Assembly: GCA_025998955.1 (NCBI GenBank)
Contig: AP024676.1
Span: 1,860,001 to 1,924,000, forward strand
Reading direction: 5' to 3'
From: Candidatus Roseilinea sp.
Lineage (GTDB): Bacteria; Chloroflexota; Anaerolineae; J036; Brachytrichaceae
DNA length: 64,000 nucleotides
In this document: one piece after another, positions 57,694 through 64,000 of the stretch
How the letters are laid out: each line of letters opens with the position of its first letter
How positions within the stretch are numbered: the stretch's first letter is position 1
Translations under genes and position numbers: made by a program
The notes under the pieces: generated by a model
The model's input: only the letters and a program-made list of their open reading frames with translations
Told to the model about the DNA's origin: nothing
Databases searched by the model: none

Positions 57694-57756
57694 AAAACGC
57701 TAGACGCAAGACGCAAAACGTAAAGAGGTGAGTGCATTCACCCTTTACGCATTACG
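57694..57756. repeat. Heptamer array with mirrored arms between convergent genes
   Basis: Nine 7-nt units: left AAAACGC, TAGACGC, AAGACGC, AAAACGT; right CTTTACG, CATTACG. The centre folds as a hairpin (CGTAAAGAGGTGA against TTCACCCTTTACG), which may end transcripts from both sides. It occupies almost the whole 77-bp gap and runs into the 3' end of the convergent gene. Confidence 0.75.
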
Positions 57757-58723
57757 AGTTCTGCACCGTAAACCGTAGCGTCGGCGTGTCGGGCAACGGG
57801 CGCTCCCAGCGATCCACCACGACGAGCTGCATCGTCCATGTGCCGTTGGGCAACACCACACCGTTAGGCAAGGGCTGGCGCGTGTCCCAGCGCCACAGCA
57901 CGCCGTTCACCACGCGCCGGTTGAAGCGTTGCAGGAAGCACACGCCGCCCTCGCAGCGCGGATCGAGCAGCTCGAACTTGTAGTAGCCGAAGTTGTTGGC
58001 GGTGGCTGTGCCGCGAATGACGATCACGCCCTTGAAGGTGGCGCCGTCACGCGGCCAGGTGATGGCAGCGCGCCCGCTCAACGCCGGCAGCGGCTCCTCC
58101 CACGTCGCATCTATGCTGAAGTAGATGGCGTTGTCCTCAGATTCACGCTTGCGCCAGCTCCCAGCGCCGGCGTTGGGGTCGCCGGTGGCGATCACCTCCA
58201 TCACGTACTCGCCGGGTTCGACCGGCCTGCCGCTGCCGTAGGCGTCATCGCTATCCGGCCAGGTCGGCCGGCCGTTGACGACCGGGATCGAGTTGCACAC
58301 GCCGTTCGCGTCGCCGAACGGACACCAGGGCGGGTTGCGCTCGACGTGGCGGTAGACCTCCACGCGGCCGCTCGGCGCGTTGGGATCGCGCCGGTAGATG
58401 CTGAACTCGACCGCGGCGATGGGCGATCCCTCGATGCGCCGGAACTCGAAGCCACGCCCGTCCCATACGCCCTCCGCCGGCAACAGCACCGTCGCTTTGA
58501 TGCCCGACCCCGCGCCGTCGGGCGAGCGCGTGTTCACGCCGCGCAGCCGCATCACCAGGCGGGCGCGGGCGCTGCGCGTCGGCGTGACGGAGGGCGTGAG
58601 GGTGACATTCACCTGAGCTTGCGCTGGTGCGCCTGCCGGCGGCATCAGCGGAGTGAGCGCAGCGGCCAGCGCGACTGCAACCGCCGTCAGCACGGATAAC
58701 GAAAACGATTGCCTTCCGATCAT
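57752..58723 (-). CDS. Secreted Ig-like protein, paralogue A
   Basis: A 323-residue exported protein with signal peptide (SVLTAVAVALAAALTPLMPPAGAPAQA) and a Thr/Pro spacer. Its middle domain shares with its neighbour a conserved block VEVYRHVERNPPWCPFGD followed by NGVCN, giving two Cys likely in a disulfide. The C-terminal beta-sandwich has GRAAITWPRDGATFKGVI and a YYKFELLDPRCEGGVCF motif, similar to Ig-like domains near LysM/SH3 proteins in Chloroflexota. No enzymatic motif is seen. It is last in a leftward three-gene run. Confidence 0.72.
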   Translation of the reverse strand: MIGRQSFSLSVLTAVAVALAAALTPLMPPAGAPAQAQVNVTLTPSVTPTRSARARLVMRLRGVNTRSPDGAGSGIKATVLLPAEGVWDGRGFEFRRIEGSPIAAVEFSIYRRDPNAPSGRVEVYRHVERNPPWCPFGDANGVCNSIPVVNGRPTWPDSDDAYGSGRPVEPGEYVMEVIATGDPNAGAGSWRKRESEDNAIYFSIDATWEEPLPALSGRAAITWPRDGATFKGVIVIRGTATANNFGYYKFELLDPRCEGGVCFLQRFNRRVVNGVLWRWDTRQPLPNGVVLPNGTWTMQLVVVDRWERPLPDTPTLRFTVQNS

Positions 58724-58765
58724 GACTCCCTTCCTATCGCGTTGCGAGACGCCTAGTGCGTTCGG

Positions 58766-59716
58766 TCAGTTCTGTATTCGAATGCGAATACGTGGCGGGT
58801 CGGGCAGCGTGCGGCCGAACCGATCCACGACGACCAGTTGCAGCACGTAGTTGCCGTTGGGTAGGGTGCGCGTGTCCCAGCGCAAGAGCAGGCCGTTCGA
58901 GACCGGCCGCTTGCCGTCGGCTACGAAGCACACACCGCCCGCGCAGCGCGCATCCACCAGCTCGAACTTGTAGAAGCTGAAGTGGTTCGCCGTGGCCGTG
59001 CCGCGCAGATTGACGATGCCCCTCAACGTGGCGCCACTGCGTGGTGCAGTGATAGCAGCGCGACCAGCGAGCACCGGTAACTCGATTACCTCTTCGAACT
59101 CAATCGTAAATCGGGGCGAGCTGTTCCAGTTGCCGAAGAAGTTGCCCTCGTCGCCGTCCACATAGGCGAAGCCGTTGATCTCGAGCGTGTATTGGCCCGG
59201 CTTCACCGGCGAGCCGCTGCCGGGCTTGCCGTCGCTGTCCGGCCAACGATAGACGCCATTCACGATCGGCATCGGGTTGCAGCGACCATTCCGATCGCCG
59301 AAGGCGCAAAACGGTGCGTTCCGCTCAACGTGGCGATACACCTCGACCGGGCCGTTCGTCGTCTCATCGAAGAAGACGAACTCGGCGCGCAGCCGGCCGC
59401 CCTGCTTGTCCCTCGCCAGCTTCACCGTCTCCGGGCTGGGCAGCCACTCGAACGTGGCGCCGCCCCGTACGCCGTCGTCCTGCGACCGGAACTGCGCGGT
59501 GATCGTGCCGACGCCGTCCGGCGAGTTGCGATTGACGCCCTTGAGCGCCAATCGCAGGCGAGCGCCCGGCCGCGGCGTGGGCGTCGGGGTAACGGTCGCG
59601 GTGGCGCCTTGGGCGCTGGCTGGCGCCGAGGGCGGTTGCACACCGAACGCAGTTACAGCGCCGGTCACGCAGATCGCGACGAGCATCCAGCGGGCAGCAC
59701 GAGCGATTCGTCGCAT
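58766..59716 (-). CDS. Secreted Ig-like protein, paralogue B
   Basis: A 316-residue exported paralogue of the preceding gene. The signal peptide (MLVAICVTGAVTAFGVQPPSAPASA) is followed by the middle domain with VEVYRHVERNAPFCAFGD and NGRCN. The C-terminal sandwich has GRAAITAPRSGATLRGIVN and FYKFELVDARCAGGVCF. Sequence identity between A and B is high in these blocks and low between them, indicating an old tandem duplication. ATG 59716 is 5 bp after the stop of the EAD-TPR gene, so B is probably translated from the same message. Confidence 0.72.
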   Translation of the reverse strand: MRRIARAARWMLVAICVTGAVTAFGVQPPSAPASAQGATATVTPTPTPRPGARLRLALKGVNRNSPDGVGTITAQFRSQDDGVRGGATFEWLPSPETVKLARDKQGGRLRAEFVFFDETTNGPVEVYRHVERNAPFCAFGDRNGRCNPMPIVNGVYRWPDSDGKPGSGSPVKPGQYTLEINGFAYVDGDEGNFFGNWNSSPRFTIEFEEVIELPVLAGRAAITAPRSGATLRGIVNLRGTATANHFSFYKFELVDARCAGGVCFVADGKRPVSNGLLLRWDTRTLPNGNYVLQLVVVDRFGRTLPDPPRIRIRIQN

Positions 59717-59721
59717 GTCCC

Positions 59722-61575
59722 TCACTCCTTCAGCGCCTCGGTCACGTCGGCCAGGGCCGGTGCGCAGTTGGTCTCGCGGTAGTCCTTGAGCGTCTGATCG
59801 AGCACCAGTTTGCTCTGTGGGTCGTCGAACTGTTGCAGGCAAGCTTCGAAGTCCGCCTTCGCTTTCTCCAGCAGCGCGTTACCGCCGGCGGCATCTTCCG
59901 CCAGCAGCCTGCGCGCCAAGCCCATGTTGAACTGCGTCACACCGCGCACGAAGAAGGCGTTGGCCATCGAGCGCGCGTCGCGCGCATCTATGAGCGGGAA
60001 GGCGCTGTTGACCAACGCCAGCGCTTCAGCGAAGCGGGCGTCGGCCTTGGCAGCGTTGGCCGGGTCCAGGTCTACCTTGACCAGGTCGGCGAAGCCGGCC
60101 AGGCGGTGCGCATTGGCCAGCGAGGTGCGGATCTTGCCGGCCAGCGCTTGCTGCCGCTCCACGTTGATCTTGGTCAGCGCAGCGGTGTAGGCCTCGATCG
60201 CTTGCGCCAGGTCGGTCTCGGCAGCAGCGAACTCCGGGCCGGCGACATCCACGGTGTCCGAGGTGATCACCGGCTCGGCGCGCTTAAGCAGCGCCGTGCC
60301 CAAGCCCCAGAAGCCCAGCGGCAGGTTGGGGTTCAGCTTGGTCGCGGCGTCGAAGCCGGCGCGCGCATCCTCCAGCGCCTGCGCCGTCGAGCCGAAGATC
60401 GCCTGAGCCTTGTCGGGGTTGCGCAGCAGGAACAGCGCCTCGCGTCCCAGGAAGAAGTTCAGCACCGCACGCTCGTCATTCTCGGTCCACGCGCCGCGGA
60501 TGCGCCGGAAGTCGTCCAGCGCCTTGTCGTGCAAGCCGATCAGGTCGAACAACAGGCCGCGCACGAAGATGGCGCGCGATTCGAGCGAGGCGCTCACGCC
60601 CAGGCCGATGTCACCTTTGAGCGGCAGTGGGATGCCGACGGGCGCGCCGAGTCGGTTGCTGCCCACGATGTCTTCGGCCTCGCTCTCGCGCTTGAGCGAG
60701 GCGGCCGCCGTCGCGACGTAGAACTCCGGCTCCAGCTCGGCCATGGTGCCGCTCTTCTTCAGGTTGCCGTAGATCACCAGATGTGCGCCGATGCGTTCGG
60801 CCAACGCGCGGGCCGACTCCTGGCGTTCGGCCGGCGTGGTGCCGGTGATGATGCCGATGACCGCGCCCTTCTCGGCCAGCGGCAGGCTGTCATGCCAAAT
60901 CTGGGCCGCCGTCGTGTCCTTCAGCGCCGTTCGCAGGCTGTCGAACATCCATTCGCTCACGCGGTCGCCGTCGGCTGTGCGCGTTTGCCGGCCGTCTATG
61001 TCGGTCTCGGGAATTTGCGCCACGGCGATGTTGAACGCGCCGGACATGCGTGCCGGCCCGATCACCGGCGTGGGCGTCGGCGCGGTGACGCTCAGGACGC
61101 CCGCCGTGCCGACGCCGGCGACGACCAGCACGGCCACCAGCAACAGCGGCAGGGCGATGGCCAGCCAGCGCGGCACGTTCAGCGAGCCGATCTGGATGAC
61201 GTTCCTGCTGCCCACTGCGACCTGGCCGGCGTTGTTCCGCACCTCGGCGATGCCGCCGATGTTGACCGCGCCGCTCACCCCCTCGACCTTGACCTGCACG
61301 CCGCCGTCCGGTGGCGCGTCGTCGTCCGGCTCGCCGGGCTGGCGCGGCGGCGGCACTTGCCAGTCGCGGTTGGGGAAATCCTTTGCACACTGGGCAACCA
61401 GCGCAGGTAACTTACCGTGGCGGTCGGCGTATTGCAGCAGTGACCAGGCTCGCGCCGGCAGCGTCTCCCCGCGTAGGTGCTCGAATGGGATGTCGAGCGT
61501 GCCGCACAACACGGCCAGCTCGTCCAGCGTATAGGACGCGATCAGGCGATTGTGAAGGGATGTTAGCCTGCCCAT
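59722..61575 (-). CDS. Effector-associated-domain-like, transmembrane, TPR protein
   Basis: A 617-residue protein. Residues 1-72 (LTSLHNRLIASYTLDELAVL to LVAQCAKDFPNRDW) resemble the small helical effector-associated (EAD) adaptor domains of bacterial conflict/signalling systems. A flexible linker and a GxVAVGSRNVIQIG-type beta segment lead to one transmembrane helix (about 137-160). The outer part is a Rossmann-like domain (FNIAVAQIPETDIDG and GAHLVIYGNLKKSGTMAE) followed by TPR-like helices. It may relay an extracytoplasmic signal to a cytoplasmic EAD partner, but no effector gene lies next to it. A start at 61638 adding 21 residues is possible. Confidence 0.68.
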   Translation of the reverse strand: MGRLTSLHNRLIASYTLDELAVLCGTLDIPFEHLRGETLPARAWSLLQYADRHGKLPALVAQCAKDFPNRDWQVPPPRQPGEPDDDAPPDGGVQVKVEGVSGAVNIGGIAEVRNNAGQVAVGSRNVIQIGSLNVPRWLAIALPLLLVAVLVVAGVGTAGVLSVTAPTPTPVIGPARMSGAFNIAVAQIPETDIDGRQTRTADGDRVSEWMFDSLRTALKDTTAAQIWHDSLPLAEKGAVIGIITGTTPAERQESARALAERIGAHLVIYGNLKKSGTMAELEPEFYVATAAASLKRESEAEDIVGSNRLGAPVGIPLPLKGDIGLGVSASLESRAIFVRGLLFDLIGLHDKALDDFRRIRGAWTENDERAVLNFFLGREALFLLRNPDKAQAIFGSTAQALEDARAGFDAATKLNPNLPLGFWGLGTALLKRAEPVITSDTVDVAGPEFAAAETDLAQAIEAYTAALTKINVERQQALAGKIRTSLANAHRLAGFADLVKVDLDPANAAKADARFAEALALVNSAFPLIDARDARSMANAFFVRGVTQFNMGLARRLLAEDAAGGNALLEKAKADFEACLQQFDDPQSKLVLDQTLKDYRETNCAPALADVTEALKE

Positions 61576-61638
61576 AGCGCTCCGGGACGGTTCGCGCTGC
61601 CGGCGCGAGAGCCTACGCTTATTTTGAGGGCGATGCAT

Positions 61639-62214
61639 CCCTATGGCAATTCCACTTCGGCCCCATCCTGGCCGCGGGGACGAGACGAATGAGAGACGAT
61701 TTGCGGATGACAGCTCGCAGTTTTGGGTGACCCTCGGCGCGTCCGACGTGCCCTCGCCGGCTACTGTCGGTGGTCAGCCCGGCGGTGGATCGCGTGCCCG
61801 GCGTGCCTCGTCACCCGCGATCAACGCGGCGTGGCTCGGCCATGCGGCCATCGTCATGCCAGGCGTCAGAGTTCATCCACCACGGTCCGCCCCCTGATGC
61901 GTGATGAGCGGCAAGACGGCGACCAGACTCGCCACGGAGTCCTTGACCGGGCGTGACGCGAACGCCGCTATGGCCTTCTGCCACGCCTCGAACGCCAGAC
62001 CGTTGAACCCGTCAGCCCGTCACGCCCGCACCCCGGGCTGCTGCTCTCCACCCCCTCATCGCCGATCTCTCGTGCCGAGACCGGCCTCATCGTGGACGAC
62101 GCGATCCGGATCGGCGCGCGGGTGGTGTGGATGCAGGAAGGCATCGAGAACGAGTCCACGCCCCCACTTCATGTAGCTACACTCGCTTGCTGCTGAGGCT
62201 TCGGATGTCTGTAT
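61639..62214. other. Gene-poor region between EAD-TPR gene and DUF333 lipoprotein
   Basis: This 576-bp gap has open frames without recognisable domains or consistent codon use. The only protein-like signal is a CoA-binding-domain remnant (62074-62193). The remainder is unassigned. Confidence 0.5.
62074..62193 (+). pseudogene. Remnant of a YccU-type CoA-binding domain protein
   Basis: One frame encodes ETGLIVDDAIRIGARVVWMQ followed by EGIENE and then a stop within 15 codons. This matches the C-terminal part of CoA-binding (YccU/DUF) proteins, where a similar segment is followed by roughly 30-40 more residues. The upstream domain is missing, so this is a truncated relic. Confidence 0.6.
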
Positions 62215-63036
62215 TCAGGAGATGCGTTTCACGCGCCGGATGAACTCGTCCAGGCTGATGGGGGCGTCGCTGCCATCCAGTTTCAGTAGCTCCTGTGACC
62301 CATTGGAGACGCGCAGATTGTTGTTCCCATCAATCAACAGGCGACTCCACGGGCCGTAGTAGAAACCGTAGGTTTGGCCATCCGGGTTGCGCGTCAGGAG
62401 GAACAGGTGCCGATCCCCCGTGAAGCTGAAGGGGTATTCGCCGTTCGCTGTGATTTGCTTCATCTCCGGCGTGGCGTCTCCGCCCATGCGCAGAATGATC
62501 GGTTTGCCGCTGGCGATGGCGCCGTCGTCCTTCACGACCTGCTCCACCTTCAATTCGAAGTCGGTGATGGGCACCTTCGGCACTGGGTTGCCGTTGGCGT
62601 CGAACCCGTCCAGTAATTCGCCCTTCGGCCCGTAGCCGGAGTAAGTGCGGCGCTGAACCACCGGGCCGACTTCTCCCACGAACACTAACTCAGCCTTGCT
62701 CGCCAACTCTGCGAGCGTCTTCGGCGGGGGAACGGCAGCGGCCGCGCTGTGATCAGCGCGTGAGCGTGGCATTTGCGTCGGCATCATGTCGTAGCGTATG
62801 CGGCTTGGTGTTTGGCCGGGCTTGCATTTGCCTTGGTAAAAGTCCCACGAAGGACACTCCGTGTTATCCGGGAAGACACAGTAGCCCTCCACAAAGCCTT
62901 TCTCATCAGTGCGTGATCCATACCGTCCACCATGTTGCTCGCAATAACTAGTCGTGGGGTCGGCGGGGGCGCAGGCAGGGATAACAGCCATGCCAATTGT
63001 CAACGTAAATATAGTGAGTATGTGTGTTTTGCTCAT
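62215..63036 (-). CDS. DUF333-containing predicted lipoprotein
   Basis: A 273-residue exported protein. The signal ends in MAVIPAC (lipobox-like). Residues about 27-75 form a DUF333 domain (SYCEQHGGRYGSRTDEKG, then GYCVFPDNTECPSWDFYQGKC) with the family's conserved cysteines; DUF333 is found in small secreted proteins of unknown role. A C-terminal domain begins at LAELASKAELVFVGEVGPV and has DFELKVEQVVKDDG and HLFLLTRNPDG, similar to secreted proteins that contain repeated beta strands. Function is unknown. Its 158-bp gap to the LuxR gene upstream shows no other feature. Confidence 0.75.
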   Translation of the reverse strand: MSKTHILTIFTLTIGMAVIPACAPADPTTSYCEQHGGRYGSRTDEKGFVEGYCVFPDNTECPSWDFYQGKCKPGQTPSRIRYDMMPTQMPRSRADHSAAAAVPPPKTLAELASKAELVFVGEVGPVVQRRTYSGYGPKGELLDGFDANGNPVPKVPITDFELKVEQVVKDDGAIASGKPIILRMGGDATPEMKQITANGEYPFSFTGDRHLFLLTRNPDGQTYGFYYGPWSRLLIDGNNNLRVSNGSQELLKLDGSDAPISLDEFIRRVKRIS

Positions 63037-63194
63037 GTTATTGCTGACTTGCAGTCATCAGAACTGATTTGAAGAATCAACTTTTCTTGCTCATTGTCGA
63101 GAGCATCTCCAGATTATTCGGCAATCGCATTACCGGCAAGATGTACTGCACTACGTTTGGCATAGTACGTTGCACTAATTTGGCCAGAACAATC

Positions 63195-63851
63195 TCAAAT
63201 CCACCCCAAATGCCGCGCCCGATGCACCGCCTCCTGCCGGCTGTGCACGTGCAGCTTGCTCAGGATGCGCTGCACCTCGTTGCGCACAGTGTGCACGCTG
63301 ATCTGCAACTCAGCGGCGATCTCCTTGGAGCTTTTGCCCGCAGCGATGCCTCGCAACACGCGCAGCTCGCATTCCGTCAACCGGTCGGCTTCTGCCTCGG
63401 GCGGCGCGGGCGGCAGCAGCGACTGGTTCATCCACGCCAGCTTGATCACGTCGAATAGATCGTCGAGGCTGACGTCCGCGGGCAGACACGCCCTCACCCC
63501 CAGCCGGGCTGCGTCGGTGAGCACCAACGAGTCTTCGCAGCGGTCGGTGATGAAGACGGCGCGCACCGGTGTAGACTGATCGCGCGCCCAGCGGCAGGCG
63601 GCGAAGCCGTCGGCGGTGTGCAGGAGCGGGCCAATAAGCAGCACGACCTTGCCGCTTACTTCCAGCTCGCGCCATCGCGCGTCCAGCTCCGCAACGCTGC
63701 TGGCTCGACCGATGATGTGGCAACCGCGCTCGCTCAGCGCATGAACGGCGCCCTCCAATACCAGCGGGGAACGATCTACGACCAGGAGAAGAAGATGTTC
63801 AGACGAGGAAGATGTAGATGAGGCGACTGGCGGTTTGTCACTCCGCTGCAT
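63195..63851 (-). CDS. LuxR-type regulator with a pseudo-receiver domain
   Basis: A 218-residue NarL/LuxR-like regulator. The C-terminal HTH is complete: LTECELRVLRGIAAGKSSKE and IAAELQISVHTVRNEVQRIL. The N-terminal half has a receiver-like fold (LLLLVVDRSPLVLEGAVHAL), but the strand that should carry the phosphoacceptor Asp reads KVVLLIGPLLH, with Ile73 in its place. It is therefore unlikely to be phosphorylated in the usual way. ATG 63851 has GGAGG 8 nt upstream and is preferred to the 63995 start. A GTGAAC direct repeat at 63882-63893 lies just upstream. Confidence 0.85.
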   Translation of the reverse strand: MQRSDKPPVASSTSSSSEHLLLLVVDRSPLVLEGAVHALSERGCHIIGRASSVAELDARWRELEVSGKVVLLIGPLLHTADGFAACRWARDQSTPVRAVFITDRCEDSLVLTDAARLGVRACLPADVSLDDLFDVIKLAWMNQSLLPPAPPEAEADRLTECELRVLRGIAAGKSSKEIAAELQISVHTVRNEVQRILSKLHVHSRQEAVHRARHLGWI

Positions 63852-64000
63852 GTCGTCCCTCCCCCCAGAAAATTTCCAGTTCACGTTCACCTCCAATCTT
63901 GTAAGATGGGATAAACGCTGAGCAGCGACGTGATTCGACGAGAGCAGAGCGACAAGCCAAGCGTCGGGCGGCTTTGCGTCAATGATACAGCCCACACGTT

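Noticed and set aside
59833-61410. A 525-residue plus-strand open frame opposite the EAD-TPR gene
   Set aside because: Typical antisense artefact of high G+C; no motifs, no ribosome-binding site, and a well-supported gene on the other strand.
61643-61897. Short plus-strand frame in the gap after the EAD-TPR gene
   Set aside because: No recognisable domain, and codon positions look unselected.

Overview
The window is GC-rich, densely coded, non-phage chromosomal DNA. It most likely comes from an uncultured member of the Chloroflexota (Anaerolineae or Ca. Thermofonsia type). That placement is an inference from many lipoproteins with Thr/Pro/Ala linkers, DUF1800/DUF1501 secreted pairs, secreted SH3/SGNH/Ig-like proteins, an effector-associated-domain protein, and lineage-style insertions in GyrA and RpoC. 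No rRNA, tRNA, CRISPR array or intact insertion sequence was recognised.

Layout. 1-4.5 kb: a leftward molybdopterin oxidoreductase operon (catalytic subunit cut by the window edge, NrfD-type anchor, four-cluster ferredoxin) sits back to back with a rightward ArsR regulator / thiol-redox protein / ArsP-YraQ-like permease operon, with a perfect ArsR-type palindrome between them. 4.6-17.9 kb: an AlbA_2 regulator, gyrA, a secreted SH3 protein, a GT39-like glycosyltransferase, a nucleoside hydrolase, tyrS, a ceramidase-like protein, a GT2 glycosyltransferase and a PfkB kinase. 18-24.6 kb: a duplicated DUF1800-DUF1501 pair. 25-31.7 kb: carA, a thioesterase, a cyclophilin-DsbA-cyclophilin lipoprotein, a LysM/PA14 protein and a TPR/beta-propeller protein. 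32-36.5 kb: rpoC without rpoB beside it. 36.7-42.3 kb: an ABC importer operon with a metallo-beta-lactamase-fold hydrolase and a GntR regulator, behind a Pho-box-like repeat. 42.6-50.7 kb: a large, lower-GC glycerophosphodiesterase-domain protein, a dienelactone hydrolase, arginase, queA, an OsmC protein and a PhyH dioxygenase. 50.8-64 kb: a run of secreted or surface proteins (a frameshifted SBP-Ig fusion, a lipoprotein, three tandem SGNH proteins, two Ig-like paralogues, an EAD-TM-TPR protein, a DUF333 lipoprotein) and a LuxR regulator with a pseudo-receiver.

The most unusual signals are not ordinary genes. First, at least ten loci carry degenerate tandem heptamers with 7-nt phasing, often arranged as mirrored arms. 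They fill intergenic gaps and also lie in variable loops of three protein-coding genes. Second, a 99-bp palindromic MITE-like element with TACCAA...TTGGTA ends and a TTA direct repeat interrupts the third SGNH gene, and removing it restores alignment with the neighbouring paralogue. Third, several genes have a -10 hexamer 6-7 nt upstream of the start codon, which suggests leaderless mRNAs; in one case the -10 box is the last heptamer of an array.
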